Assembly (NCBI RefSeq): GCF_022346945.1
Contig: NZ_JAKRNI010000020.1
Coordinates: 1 to 54,164, forward strand
Direction: 5' to 3'
Origin: Microbacterium sp. ACRRU
Lineage (GTDB): Bacteria > Actinomycetota > Actinomycetes > Actinomycetales > Microbacteriaceae
DNA: 54,164 nucleotides
A program made the position numbers and the translations under genes. The notes beneath the pieces are model-generated. The model was not told the DNA's origin. It worked only from the letters and a program-made list of their open reading frames with translations, and searched no databases. The number at the start of each line of letters is the position of its first letter. Positions within the stretch are counted from its first letter, which is position 1. Shown one piece after another: positions 1-9,011 of the stretch.

Positions 1-13
1 GGCGGGGGGCAGA

Positions 14-368
14 GTGTCCAAGACACGCCGATGCCGAGCGCGCGCATCCGCGTGTCTTGGACACCGAACCGCGGGAGGGACGCGGATCGTCAGGGCCGCT
101 CTCGACCGGCGCAGCGAGTGTCCACCACACGCGGACACGCCTCACACGCGTCCGCGTGTCTTGGACACCCAACCGCGAGAGGAACGCGCATCGCCGGGGC
201 CGCTCTCGACCGGCGCAGCGAGTGTCCACAACACGCGGACACGCCTCACACACGTCCGCGTGTCCTGGACACCGAACCCGCGGGAGGAACGCGCCCCACC
301 GCGCACCCACCCCCTGAGGGTCCACAACACGCGGACACGCCTCACACGCGTCCGCGTGTCTTGGACAC
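14..368. repeat. Tandem array of four 51-bp palindromes (family 1)
   Basis: Four 51-bp imperfect palindromes lie at 14-64, 118-168, 222-272 and 318-368. Each begins GTGTCCA (the fourth GGGTCCA) and ends in its inverse, TGGACAC. The DNA between the first three copies is also repeated (the stretch containing CCGCTCTCGACCGGCGCAGC), giving a ~104-bp unit present about 3.5 times. Single copies of the same element occur at 36829-36879 and three more at 39231-39506. No protein is supported here although several arginine-rich frames stay open. This looks like a REP-type intergenic element at the 3' side of the LacI gene. Confidence 0.85.
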
Positions 369-409
369 CGAACCCGCGGGCGGAGCGCGGGGCGGCGCCG
401 GGAACAGGG

Positions 410-1414
410 TCAGCGGGGCCGAGGCGGGGGTGCGGTCGTGGCGCGGACGACGAGCCGGGTCGGCAGCTGGACGTGGGTTTCGGGCAAGTCCTCGCCCGTC
501 AGGAGCGCGAGGACGATGCGCACCGCCTCGGCCCCGAGGCGTTTCATGGGCTGACGGATCGTCGTGAGGCCGGGCTGGGCGCGCGCGGCCTCGGGCACGT
601 CGTCGAACCCGACGACCGATAGATCGTCGGGGACGCGCAGCCCCCGTTCGGCGGCGACTTCGATGATCGACAGGGCGGACAGGTCGTTCGCGGCAAAGAC
701 GGCGGTGGGTCGATCGAGCAGCGCGAGCATCGCGTGCGCGGCCTCGCGCGCGACGTCCTGCTCATAGCGTCCGACCCCCACCAGCGCGGGATCGAACGGG
801 ATGCCGGCCGCCGACAACGCCGCGCGATAACCGGACGCGCGCGCCACCGCCGACCGCAGGTCGGGGCGACCGGCGATGAAGCCGATGCGACGGTGGCCGA
901 GCTGCACGAGGTAGTGGACGGCCTGCTGGGCGCCGGTGTAGCTGTCGGATTCGACCGTGGGCAGGTCAGCGCGGCCCGTGTGCGGGTCGACGGCGACGAT
1001 CGGCACCTCGCTCACGACGTTGACGACCGTGGGCGTGACCAGGATCGCCGCGTCGATGAGCGTGCCGCTCAGGCGGCTCAGCGAGCGCCGCTCCCAGCCC
1101 TCACCGTCGCGGCGGGCACCCGTGTAGGCGAGGAGGTCGTAGCCCGTGTCGGACAACGCCCCGCCCACACCCTTCAGAATCTCCGCCGAGAACGGCTCGA
1201 TGTCGGCCACGAGCACGCCGATGACCCCCGTGCGGCGCGCCCGCATGCTGCTGGCCACCAGACTGGACTCATAGCCGAGCGCCTCGACGGCGTCGAGCAC
1301 ACGCGCGACCGTCTCGGGCGAGACGCCGTATCGGCCGTTGACGGCCTTGGACACGGTTGCCACCGAAACCCCCGCGGCGGTGGCGACGTCGTGGATGGTC
1401 GCGCGTCTGTTCAC
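410..1414 (-). CDS. LacI-family transcriptional regulator of the adjacent sugar ABC/GH3 operon
   Basis: A 334-residue LacI/GalR repressor. The N-terminal helix-turn-helix (residues ~5-25, TIHDVATAAGVSVATVSKAV) is canonical and is followed by the hinge and a periplasmic-binding-protein-like effector domain (~60-330, with the conserved GHRRIGFI and VVGFDDVPEA stretches). The ATG start puts the HTH at the very N terminus, as is usual. The gene diverges from the ABC transporter operon starting at 1587. An AT-rich palindromic site at 1440-1456 lies between the two starts and is the likely operator, overlapping a candidate -35 box of the transporter promoter. The inducer is not readable from sequence. 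A beta-glucoside or xyloside is inferred from the GH3 enzyme in the operon. Confidence 0.93.
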   Translation of the reverse strand: MNRRATIHDVATAAGVSVATVSKAVNGRYGVSPETVARVLDAVEALGYESSLVASSMRARRTGVIGVLVADIEPFSAEILKGVGGALSDTGYDLLAYTGARRDGEGWERRSLSRLSGTLIDAAILVTPTVVNVVSEVPIVAVDPHTGRADLPTVESDSYTGAQQAVHYLVQLGHRRIGFIAGRPDLRSAVARASGYRAALSAAGIPFDPALVGVGRYEQDVAREAAHAMLALLDRPTAVFAANDLSALSIIEVAAERGLRVPDDLSVVGFDDVPEAARAQPGLTTIRQPMKRLGAEAVRIVLALLTGEDLPETHVQLPTRLVVRATTAPPPRPR

Positions 1415-1439
1415 GGCTCGACACTAGTCGTGGAAATCA

Positions 1440-1456
1440 TTTTCGAAAACGTTTGA
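1440..1456. promoter_or_regulatory. LacI-type operator upstream of the ABC transporter operon
   Basis: Overlapping palindromes TTTTCGAAAA (1440-1449) and AAACGTTT (1447-1454) form a CG-centred AT-rich site, unusual in this GC-rich DNA and typical of LacI-family operators. It lies 25 bp from the regulator start and 130 bp before the binding-protein start. Confidence 0.65.
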
Positions 1457-1481
1457 CGCTCGTCACGCCCCGGGTGACACT
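1453..1481 (+). promoter_or_regulatory. Candidate promoter of the sugar ABC operon
   Basis: TTGACG at 1453-1458 and GACACT at 1476-1481 are separated by 17 bp. The -35 box overlaps the putative LacI operator, which would explain repression. The -10 box is poor, so this is tentative. Confidence 0.4.
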
Positions 1482-1586
1482 TCTGGAACCTCGGGCCGCA
1501 CACCCGGGGGTGAACGAACGGCATCGCAGCCGAACACCGGAGCATCCCGCGAGGGACGCACCTCGACGAAGAGAAACGGGAATCAC

Positions 1587-2876
1587 ATGAACACGAGGAA
1601 GATCCTCGCCGCGTCGGCCATCGCCGTCGCCGGCACCCTGGCCCTCGGCGGTTGCGCCGCGGGCGGCGGCGGCGGACAGAACGCCGACGGCAGCGTCACC
1701 CTGACTTTCTGGCACAACTCCACCACCGGTGACGGAAAGAAGTACTGGGAAGACACCGCCGCGGCCTTCGAGGAGGCCAACCCGGGTGTCACCATCGAGA
1801 TCCAGGCCGTGCAGAACGAGGAGATGGACGGCAAGCTCCAGACCGCGCTGAACTCCGGCGACGCGCCGGACGTCTTCATGGCACGCGGTGGCGGCAAGCT
1901 CGCCGACATCGTCGAGGCCGGCCAGGCGATGGATCTCACCGACAAGATCTCCGACGACGTCAAGTCCGCTCTGGGCGGATCGCTCGGCGCCTTCGAGGTC
2001 GACGGCAAGAACTACGGCATGCCCGTCGCCGTGCTCCCCTCGGGCATCTTCACCTCGCAGGACCTGCTCACCGCCGCGGGTGTCACCGAGGCCCCCGCGA
2101 CGATCGACGACCTCGTGGCGGCGGACGAGAAGATCCGCGCCACCGGCGTCGCCCCCATCGCCGTGGGCGCCAAGGACGCGTGGCCTGCCGCGCACTGGTA
2201 CTACAACTTCGCACTGCGCGCCTGCGCCAAGGACGTGCTGGATGCCGCGGCCGAGAGCCGTAACTTCGACGACCCGTGCTGGCTCGAAGCGGGCGAGAAC
2301 CTGCAGGCCTTCCTCGAGACCGAACCCTTCAACGAGGGCTTCCTGACCACCGCAGCCCAGCAGGGCGCCGGTTCTTCGGCGGGTCTTCTGGCCAACAAGC
2401 AGGCCGCGATGGAGCTCATGGGCGCCTGGAACCCCGGCGTCATCGCGTCGCTGACGCCCGACCAGCAGCCGCTGCCCGACCTCGGCTGGTTCCCGTTCCC
2501 CGAGGTCCCCGGTGGTGACGGAGAGCCCGGCGCCATCATGGGCGGCGTCGACGGATACTCCTGCTGGGTCAACGCCCCCGAACAGTGCGTCGACTTCCTC
2601 AACTTCATGGTGACCCAGGAGAACCAGGAGTACTACGCGGAAGCGTTCCAGACCATCCCCGCCTCGAGCGAGGCGACCGCAGCGGTCACGACGCCCGCCC
2701 TGCAGTCGGCCCTGGCCGCCTACACCGACGCCCCCTACGTGTCGGTGTGGCTCGACACCCTCTACGGCCAGAACGTCGGCAACGCGCTGAATGTCGCCGT
2801 GGTCGACATGTTCGCCGGCAAGGGCACACCGCAGGGCATCGTCGACGCCGTCAACGCGGCTGGCGCCCGCTCCTAA
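1587..2876 (+). CDS. Sugar ABC transporter substrate-binding lipoprotein
   Basis: A 429-residue extracellular solute-binding protein (family 1, carbohydrate type). The N terminus has a basic start, a hydrophobic segment and a lipobox ending in LALGGC (Cys ~23), so it should be lipid-anchored outside the membrane. The mature protein starts with a Gly-rich linker, then LTFWHNSTTGDG, typical of sugar-binding proteins. A GAAACGGGAA stretch precedes the ATG. It is the first gene of an operon with two permeases and a GH3 glycosidase, so it probably captures an oligosaccharide or glycoside. No ATPase gene is present in the cluster, and a shared MsmK-type ATPase elsewhere is likely. Confidence 0.93.
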   Translation: MNTRKILAASAIAVAGTLALGGCAAGGGGGQNADGSVTLTFWHNSTTGDGKKYWEDTAAAFEEANPGVTIEIQAVQNEEMDGKLQTALNSGDAPDVFMARGGGKLADIVEAGQAMDLTDKISDDVKSALGGSLGAFEVDGKNYGMPVAVLPSGIFTSQDLLTAAGVTEAPATIDDLVAADEKIRATGVAPIAVGAKDAWPAAHWYYNFALRACAKDVLDAAAESRNFDDPCWLEAGENLQAFLETEPFNEGFLTTAAQQGAGSSAGLLANKQAAMELMGAWNPGVIASLTPDQQPLPDLGWFPFPEVPGGDGEPGAIMGGVDGYSCWVNAPEQCVDFLNFMVTQENQEYYAEAFQTIPASSEATAAVTTPALQSALAAYTDAPYVSVWLDTLYGQNVGNALNVAVVDMFAGKGTPQGIVDAVNAAGARS

Positions 2877-2886
2877 GGATCCCGAC

Positions 2887-3909
2887 ATGACCACCGTGCG
2901 TCACCCCGTCGCCACCGCGTCGGACGACGTCGCCGGTCGCCGCCTGGCCGAGGAAGGAGCTACCCGCTCCTCCTCGGCCGGGCGGTCGCCCGTGCGGCGC
3001 CGCCGAGAGAACTGGCGCATCCGCGGCGAACTGGCGATCCTCCTGGGCCCTGCCCTGGTGGTCTTCGTCTCGTTCGTCATCCTGCCGGTGGCCCTGGCCG
3101 CCTTCTACGGCTTCTACAGCTGGTCGGGGTTCGGCGTCCCCACCGAGTTCGTCGGATTCCGCAACTACCTGACGATCCTCACCGACCCCGCTTTCCACGA
3201 GGCGCTCGGTCACAACGCGTTCATCGTCGTCGGGTCCCTCGTGCTGCAGGGGCCGCTCGCCCTCGGACTCGCGCTCCTGCTCAACCGCAAGATGCGAGCG
3301 CAGTCCCTGATCCGCGTGCTGATCTTCGTTCCCTACGTCATCTCCGAGGTCGTCGTCGGCCTCGGCTGGGGCCTCATGCTGCAGTCCGGCGGCGCGCTCA
3401 ACGGCGCACTGGAGAAGATCGGGCTCGGCGCCCTCCGCGCCGACTGGATCTCCGACCCGGCGCTGGCGATCTGGACGCTGCTCATCATCATCACGTGGAA
3501 GTACATCGGCTTCGCCGTCATCCTCTTCCTCGCGGGGCTCCAAGGCATCCCGGAGGAGCTGTCCGAGGCCGCCGCCATCGACGGCGCGTCGTTCTGGCAG
3601 ATCCAGCGCCACATCGTGCTGCCCCTCATGGGACCCACGATCCGCATCTGGGCGTTCCTGTCGATCATCGGCTCGCTGCAGCTGTTCGACCTCGTCTGGA
3701 TCATCTGGGGTCAGTACGTCGCCTCGACGGCCGGAACCTCGACCATGGCCACCTACATGGTCGCCAACGGCCGCAACGCCGGCAGCTTCGGCTACGGCAG
3801 CGCCGTGGCCGTGGTGATGTTCCTCATCTCCCTCGCCGTCGCCCTCATCTACCAGCGCTTCGTGCTCCGTCGTGACACGGCCGGCGCTCTCACGGGAGGC
3901 ACCAAGTGA
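2887..3909 (+). CDS. Sugar ABC transporter permease (MalF type)
   Basis: A 340-residue inner-membrane permease with about six transmembrane segments. The ATG at 2887, ten bases after the binding-protein stop and preceded by AAGGAT, gives a short basic cytoplasmic tail and then the first membrane helix (~residues 50-75). The EAA loop is visible near residues 220-250 (ELSEAAAIDGASFWQIQRHI), where the ATPase docks. The reading frame stays open upstream to 2791, inside the binding-protein gene, but that start is unsupported. The stop overlaps the start of the next permease by four bases, indicating translational coupling. Confidence 0.92.
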   Translation: MTTVRHPVATASDDVAGRRLAEEGATRSSSAGRSPVRRRRENWRIRGELAILLGPALVVFVSFVILPVALAAFYGFYSWSGFGVPTEFVGFRNYLTILTDPAFHEALGHNAFIVVGSLVLQGPLALGLALLLNRKMRAQSLIRVLIFVPYVISEVVVGLGWGLMLQSGGALNGALEKIGLGALRADWISDPALAIWTLLIIITWKYIGFAVILFLAGLQGIPEELSEAAAIDGASFWQIQRHIVLPLMGPTIRIWAFLSIIGSLQLFDLVWIIWGQYVASTAGTSTMATYMVANGRNAGSFGYGSAVAVVMFLISLAVALIYQRFVLRRDTAGALTGGTK

Positions 3910-4790
3910 CCGCCACCGCCACCCTCGTCGCGCCGAAGGCGCCGCGATCGGCCCGCCGCTCCCCTGTCGGCACCTCGCGCTCGAGCTCGGTCATCGTGGG
4001 CTTCGTCGCCCTCCTGCTGATCGGAATGATGCTCGCCCCGGTGGTGTACATCATCCTCGGCGGCTTCCGCTCGAACGCCGAGATCACCGTCGACTCGTCC
4101 GGGTTCCCGACCCGGTGGAACTGGGAGAACTACGCCGACGTCCTCGGCAGCGGCGTGTTCTGGGGCCAGGTCGGCAACTCGGCGATCGCCGCGATCGCGA
4201 CGACGGTGTTCGTCGTCGCGCTGGGTCTGATGGCCGCGTACGCATTGTCGCGCTACCGCTTCCGCGGGCGCGGGGCCGTGTACGCGCTGTTCACCGCGGG
4301 GCTCATGTTCCCGATGACGGTGGCGATCACGCCGCTGTACATCCTGGTGCGCAACCTCGGGCTGACGAACTCGCTCACCGGCGTCATCATCCCCCAAATC
4401 GCGTTCGCGCTGCCGCTGACGATCATCATCCTGTCGCCGTTCCTCGCCGCGATCCCGAAGGAGCTGCAGGAGGCCTCCTCCATCGACGGTCTCGGTCGTC
4501 TCGGCTTCTTCTGGCGCATGGTGCTGCCGCTGGCCGTCCCCGCAGTCGTCACCGTCGGCATCCTGGCGTTCGTCAACAGCTGGAACTCCTACATGCTCCC
4601 GCTGTTCATCCTCAACAACGAGGCCTCGTACACGCTCCCGCTGGGCACGCAGGCCTTCGCTTCGCAGTACTCCGTCGACACCGCGCGCGTGCTCGCATTC
4701 ACCTCGCTGTCGATGATCCCCGCTCTGCTGTTCTTCAGCGTGTTCGAGCGACGGATCGTCGGCGGCCTCACCGGCGCCGTGAAGGGCTGA
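3906..4790 (+). CDS. Sugar ABC transporter permease (MalG type)
   Basis: A 294-residue permease with about six transmembrane segments, starting at a GTG that overlaps the previous stop (GTGA). The EAA loop (KELQEASSIDGLGRLGFFWR, ~residues 178-200) is the ATPase contact. It pairs with the upstream MalF-type permease to form the channel. The following glycosidase begins five bases after the stop. Confidence 0.92.
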   Translation: MTATATLVAPKAPRSARRSPVGTSRSSSVIVGFVALLLIGMMLAPVVYIILGGFRSNAEITVDSSGFPTRWNWENYADVLGSGVFWGQVGNSAIAAIATTVFVVALGLMAAYALSRYRFRGRGAVYALFTAGLMFPMTVAITPLYILVRNLGLTNSLTGVIIPQIAFALPLTIIILSPFLAAIPKELQEASSIDGLGRLGFFWRMVLPLAVPAVVTVGILAFVNSWNSYMLPLFILNNEASYTLPLGTQAFASQYSVDTARVLAFTSLSMIPALLFFSVFERRIVGGLTGAVKG

Positions 4791-4795
4791 TCCGC

Positions 4796-7114
4796 ATGAC
4801 CATCCACACCTCCGACATCGGCGCACCGCTGGCCCCCGGCGTCTCGGCCCGCGTGCAGGCGCTCGTGACCGAGATGACCCTGGACGAGAAGCTGGCCCAG
4901 CTGGTCGGCTACTGGGTCGACCAGGGCGACGAGGTCGTCGCGCCGATGTCCGGCGAGAAGGTCACCTCGACCGACTACGCGGATGCCACGGTCCACGGCC
5001 TCGGCCACCTCACCCGGGTGTACGGCACGCGGCCGGTCGACCCGGTCGACCGGGCCGCCTGGCTGTGGAGCGAGCAGCGTCGACTGAAGACCGAGACGCG
5101 TCTGGGCATCCCCGCCCTCGTGCACGAGGAGTGCCTGACCGGTTTCGCGGCGTGGAAGGCGGCGACCTTCCCCACCCCGCTCGCGTGGGGCGCGTCGTTC
5201 GATCCCGAGACCGTCGAGCTCGTGGCATCCGCCATCGGACGCTCGATGCGCGAGGTCGGCGTGCACCAGGGACTCGCGCCGGTGCTCGATGTCATCCGCG
5301 ATCCCCGGTGGGGACGTGTCGACGAGTGCATCGCCGAAGACCCGTACGTGGTCGGCACGATCGGCACCGCGTACGTGCGGGGCCTGCAGGACGCCGGTGT
5401 GCACGCGACGCTCAAGCACTTCGTCGGGTACTCGGGCTCACGGGCGGGCCGCAACCACGCCCCGGTGCACGCGGGTCCGCGCGAGCTGCAGGACGTGTTC
5501 CTCCCGCCGTTCGAGATGGCGGTGCGCGATGGCGGTGTGCGTTCGGTGATGAACTCGTACGCCGAGATCGACGGCGTCCCCGTCGCCGCCTCGCCCGAGC
5601 TGCTCACCGATCTGCTCCGCCGACGGTGGGGCTTCGACGGCACCGTGGTCTCCGACTACTTCGCGGTGGACTTCCTCCGTTCGATGCACGGCGTCGCGGG
5701 CACCCCCGGCGAGGCCGCGCAGCTCGCCCTGGAGGCGGGGATCGACGTCGAGCTCCCCGGCGCCGACGCATACCCGCACCTGGCCGCGCGGGTGGCATCC
5801 GGCGACCTTCCCGAAGCCGTGATCGACCGCGCGGTCGCGCGCGTCCTCGCCGAGAAGGAGGACCTCGGTCTCCTGGATGCCACCTTCGACGACGCCCCCA
5901 CGGAGGTCGACCTCGACGACGCCGAACACCGCGCGCTGGCGTACCGCCTGGCGCTGGAGAGCGCCGTGCTGCTGCGCAACGACGGCGTACTGCCGCTCGC
6001 GGCCGCTCCCGGACGCATCGCCGTCATCGGGCCCAACGGCGACAGCGCCGAGGCGCTCATGGGCTGCTACTCGTTCGCCAACCACGTGCTCGCGCACCAC
6101 CCCGGGACGCCGATGGGCTTCGACATCCCGACGGTGCGCGAGGCCCTGGCCGCGCGGTTCCCGGATGTCGTCGCGGCGGAAGGCTGCGCGGTCGAGGGGA
6201 CGGATGCCTCGGGCATCGCCGCGGCGGTCGAACTCGCCCGTTCGGCCGACGTCGCGGTGGTCGTCGTCGGCGACCGCGCGGGCCTGTTCGGTCGCGGCAC
6301 GGTGGGCGAGGGGAACGACGCCGATTCTCTCGAGCTGCCGGGCCTGCAGCGCCGTCTCGTCGAGGAGGTCGTGGCGACCGGGACGCCCGTGGTGATGGTG
6401 CTGCTGACCGGCCGCCCGTACGCCCTCGGGTGGGCCCTCGACGAGGCCACCGGTCCCGCGGCGGTCGTGCAGTCCTTCTTCCCGGGCGAGGAGGGCGGTC
6501 CCGCCCTCGCGACCCTGCTGGCCGGTGACGCCTCTCCCTCGGGGCGCCTCCCGGTGTCGCTTCCCCGCTCGGCCGGGGCGCAGCCGTACTCGTACCTGCA
6601 CCCGATCCTCGGCGGTCCCACCGAGGTCACGAGCACCGACCCGACCCCCGTCCGGCCGTTCGGTTTCGGATTGTCGTACACGTCGTTCCGGCGCGAGGGC
6701 CTCGAGGTGGACGGGACGTCCGGCTCCGCCGTGGAGGTGCGCGCCGGCGATGCGTTCTGCGCGCGCGTCCGCGTGACCAACACGGGCGAGCACCGCGGTG
6801 CCGACGTCGTTCAGCTCTACGCGCACCGTGCCGTCGCGAGCGTGACGCGCCCCGTCGCCCAGCTCGTCGCGTACGCCCGGGTGGAGCTCGAGCCGGGCGA
6901 GACGGCGGACGTGCGGTTCACGATCCCCGCGTCGCGCCTGGCGTACAGCGATCGTGCGCTGCGCCGGGTCGTCGAGCCCGGCGAGGTCGAGCTGCGCGTG
7001 GGTCCGTCCTGCGCCGAGGTCGACGAAGCCGTGGCCCTGCGCCTCACGGGCCCGGCGTTCGAGCTGCGTCCCGACGACGCTCGCATCGTCGCCGTCGAGG
7101 TGCGCCGGGGCTGA
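4796..7114 (+). CDS. Glycoside hydrolase family 3 (beta-glucosidase / beta-xylosidase)
   Basis: A 772-residue GH3 enzyme with no signal peptide, so it probably acts on imported glycosides in the cytoplasm. It has the N-terminal (beta/alpha)8 domain with the nucleophile Asp287 in VVSDYFAV and the substrate-binding LKHFVGY segment (~residues 205-211). Next come the alpha/beta sandwich domain (~400-610, with VVVVGDRAGLFGRG) and a C-terminal fibronectin-III-like domain (~640-772). The ATG lies five bases after the permease stop with GAAGGG upstream. The frame continues upstream to 3872, but only as a shadow over the permease. Glucosidase versus xylosidase specificity cannot be decided by eye. Confidence 0.9.
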   Translation: MTIHTSDIGAPLAPGVSARVQALVTEMTLDEKLAQLVGYWVDQGDEVVAPMSGEKVTSTDYADATVHGLGHLTRVYGTRPVDPVDRAAWLWSEQRRLKTETRLGIPALVHEECLTGFAAWKAATFPTPLAWGASFDPETVELVASAIGRSMREVGVHQGLAPVLDVIRDPRWGRVDECIAEDPYVVGTIGTAYVRGLQDAGVHATLKHFVGYSGSRAGRNHAPVHAGPRELQDVFLPPFEMAVRDGGVRSVMNSYAEIDGVPVAASPELLTDLLRRRWGFDGTVVSDYFAVDFLRSMHGVAGTPGEAAQLALEAGIDVELPGADAYPHLAARVASGDLPEAVIDRAVARVLAEKEDLGLLDATFDDAPTEVDLDDAEHRALAYRLALESAVLLRNDGVLPLAAAPGRIAVIGPNGDSAEALMGCYSFANHVLAHHPGTPMGFDIPTVREALAARFPDVVAAEGCAVEGTDASGIAAAVELARSADVAVVVVGDRAGLFGRGTVGEGNDADSLELPGLQRRLVEEVVATGTPVVMVLLTGRPYALGWALDEATGPAAVVQSFFPGEEGGPALATLLAGDASPSGRLPVSLPRSAGAQPYSYLHPILGGPTEVTSTDPTPVRPFGFGLSYTSFRREGLEVDGTSGSAVEVRAGDAFCARVRVTNTGEHRGADVVQLYAHRAVASVTRPVAQLVAYARVELEPGETADVRFTIPASRLAYSDRALRRVVEPGEVELRVGPSCAEVDEAVALRLTGPAFELRPDDARIVAVEVRRG

Positions 7115-7130
7115 TCCCGCCTCTCCTGTC

Positions 7131-7201
7131 CGCGAGACTTCATCGCGCCGACGACCGCCCCGCATACTGCACGGGGGTTGTCGGCGCGATGCTGTCTCGC
7201 G
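7131..7201. terminator. Long hairpin between GH3 gene and dNTPase gene
   Basis: A large two-part inverted repeat: outer arms CGCGAGAC (7131-7138) / GTCTCGCG (7194-7201), and inner 16-bp arms CATCGCGCCGACGACC (7141-7156) / 7176-7191 with one G-U-type mismatch. It could terminate the ABC/GH3 operon. It may also be a repeat element of its own, since it is longer than needed for a terminator and lacks a T tract. Confidence 0.6.
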
Positions 7202-7228
7202 GGGGTGGACGGCCGATAGCGTGGACGG

Positions 7229-8704
7229 ATGACGCTCCCCACGGCATCCTCGCGCGTGTTCGACGATCGCGACGCCGCCGGCGCCGACCCGTGGTCGATC
7301 GACCTGGAACGCATTCAGTTCTCGCCGTACTTCTCCCGCCTGTCGGCCGTGACCCAGGTGGTGTCGCCGTCGATCTCGGGCGCCCCGGTGCACAACCGCC
7401 TCACGCACACGCTCAAGGTCAGCGCGATCGCCCGCGTCGTTGCCCTGCAGCTGAACACGAGCGCCGGCACCGACGTGTGCAACGCCACCGTCGTCGAAGC
7501 CGCCGCGTACGCGCACGACCTGGGCCACCCGCCGTTCGGCCACCTAGGTGAATCGACGCTCGACCGTCTCGCGCGCACCGAGCTCGGCCTTGCCGACGGG
7601 TTCGAGGGCAACGCGCAGACGTATCGCATCCTCGCGGCCCTCGACGTCGTCGAGCACGCGCCCCGAGGGCTCAACCTCACCGCCGCCGTGCGCGCGGCCT
7701 CGGCGAAGTACCCGTGGTCGCCGTCGGTGTCGGCGGCCGAGATCGAGCGGCTCGGTCCGCCCCGTGGCATCCGTCGCGCCTCCGACGGCGCGTACCGCGT
7801 GCACAAGTACTCGGTGTACGACCTGGATGCCGCTGACCTGGACCGGGCGCGGGAGGGCGTGGATGCCGAGCCGCTGCGGCAGACGATCGAGGGCGCCGTC
7901 ATGGATCTCGCCGACGACATCGCGTACTCGGTGCACGACGTCGACGACTTCTACCGCGCGGGGATCCTGGACCACGCCCCGATCGCGGCGGAGTTCCGCG
8001 GCTGGCTGGACGACGTGCTCGAGTGGCGCTCGCGCGATGACGCCGAGGTGCGGGCTGAGCTCGCGCCCGGCGCGGCCCTGGAGCGCTTGCGGCGGAAGAT
8101 GCGCCGCGACGACCCGTGGATCGCGGACGACGAGGCGTTCCTCGACGCGGTGAGCGACGTGGATGCCGAGATGGTCACCGACCTGCTCGCGCGCCCGTTC
8201 GACGGGTCGTTGACGGCCGAGCGGCGGCTGGCCGCGTTCACCGACCGGTGGATCCGCCGCTTCCAGGAATCGGTGCATCTGCGACCGCTGGACACTCCGC
8301 GGTCCGGACCGGTGGCGCTCTCGCCGTCGGCCTGGCACCACGTCGAGGTGCTGAAGTTCGTCCACAAGCGGTTCGTGCTGAGCCGCCCCGACCTGGCGAT
8401 TCAGCAACGCGGAATGAGCCGGATCCTCGCGCGCTCCGTCCGCGCGCTCGGCGAATGGCTCGACGACGACCCCGACCGATCGCGCACCCCCCGGCGGCTG
8501 CGCGAGCTCATCGCCCTCGCGCAAGAGCAGTCCGCCGCGCTTCCCGCCGAACGCCGGCCGACGGATGCCGAGGCCGAGACGCTCGCGCGCTCCCGCGGGA
8601 TCGTCGACTACGTGGCATCCCTCACCGACGCTCAGGCGTTCACGCTGTCGGAGGCGATCTCCGGCCGCGCCGACCGCCTGTGGTCGCTGGGCCAGCGACT
8701 GTAG
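7229..8704 (+). CDS. dgt: Deoxyguanosinetriphosphate triphosphohydrolase-like protein (HD domain)
   Basis: A 491-residue dNTP triphosphohydrolase, hydrolysing dNTPs to deoxynucleoside and triphosphate. The metal-binding HD motif is clear: RLTH (His60), then AYAHDLGHPPFGH with His96-Asp97. The YSVHDVDDFY stretch (~230-240) supplies a further conserved Asp. The C-terminal part (EVLKFVHKRFVLS and onward) also matches the family. It stands alone between the sugar operon and the ara operon and has no obvious functional link to either. Confidence 0.9.
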   Translation: MTLPTASSRVFDDRDAAGADPWSIDLERIQFSPYFSRLSAVTQVVSPSISGAPVHNRLTHTLKVSAIARVVALQLNTSAGTDVCNATVVEAAAYAHDLGHPPFGHLGESTLDRLARTELGLADGFEGNAQTYRILAALDVVEHAPRGLNLTAAVRAASAKYPWSPSVSAAEIERLGPPRGIRRASDGAYRVHKYSVYDLDAADLDRAREGVDAEPLRQTIEGAVMDLADDIAYSVHDVDDFYRAGILDHAPIAAEFRGWLDDVLEWRSRDDAEVRAELAPGAALERLRRKMRRDDPWIADDEAFLDAVSDVDAEMVTDLLARPFDGSLTAERRLAAFTDRWIRRFQESVHLRPLDTPRSGPVALSPSAWHHVEVLKFVHKRFVLSRPDLAIQQRGMSRILARSVRALGEWLDDDPDRSRTPRRLRELIALAQEQSAALPAERRPTDAEAETLARSRGIVDYVASLTDAQAFTLSEAISGRADRLWSLGQRL

Positions 8705-8723
8705 CGCGGGCTCCCGGCATCCA

Positions 8724-8773
8724 TGTCCCACTTCGTGCGACGGCAGTCTCCCAGAGCTGCACAAAGTGGGACA
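8724..8773. repeat. 50-bp palindrome (family 3), copy 1
   Basis: Inverted repeat with arms TGTCCCACTT (8724-8733) and AAGTGGGACA (8764-8773). A second 50-bp copy with matching arms and matching interior, in inverted orientation, is at 13086-13135. Confidence 0.7.
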
Positions 8774-8820
8774 CGCACGCCGGTCGAACGCCGCGGCTGC
8801 CGCGGCTGCGGGCACACGAA

Positions 8821-8866
8821 TGCCCCGGGTCCCGCGGTGGCCCACCACCGACGCGGGCCCGGGGCA
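8821..8866. terminator. GC-rich hairpin downstream of dgt
   Basis: TGCCCCGGGTCCCGCG (8821-8836) pairs with CGCGGGCCCGGGGCA (8852-8866) with a single bulged base. It is a plausible terminator of dgt. The motif GGGGCACGGTTCGTGC then follows twice (from ~8862 and ~8891). The rest of 8705-9011 holds only repeats and hairpins, no gene. Confidence 0.5.
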
Positions 8867-8974
8867 CGGTTCGTGCGCCGGAACAACCGGGGCACGGTTC
8901 GTGCTGTGGGGCGCTCGATGTCCACCCCACTGCACGAGACGCGCCCCGAGCGACCGGTTCGCGTACGTGCCGCA

Positions 8975-9005
8975 CCGCCCCGGGGCTCGAAGCAACCCGG
9001 GGCGG
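8975..9005 (-). terminator. Terminator of the araDBA operon
   Basis: A perfect 10-bp stem CCGCCCCGGG / CCCGGGGCGG with an 11-nt loop, placed 7 bp after the araA stop. Confidence 0.65.
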
Positions 9006-9011
9006 CGGGGG

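Noticed and set aside
14..368. CRISPR-like array of regular repeats
   Set aside because: The repeats are 51-bp palindromes, the intervening DNA is itself repeated rather than unique, there are only four units, and no cas genes are in the window.
1437..2894. Long open frame on the minus strand opposite the binding-protein gene
   Set aside because: It is antisense to a clear lipoprotein gene, low in complexity and rich in Gly/Val/Arg. This is the usual high-GC shadow, as are many similar frames throughout the window.
3872..4795. N-terminal ~300-residue extension of the GH3 gene
   Set aside because: The extension is an Arg/His-rich shadow of the MalG-type permease. The ATG at 4796 gives the normal GH3 N terminus.
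2887..7114. Missing ATPase taken as evidence of a broken ABC transporter
   Set aside because: Carbohydrate ABC systems of Gram-positive bacteria commonly use a shared ATPase encoded elsewhere, and the permease genes and their EAA loops look intact.
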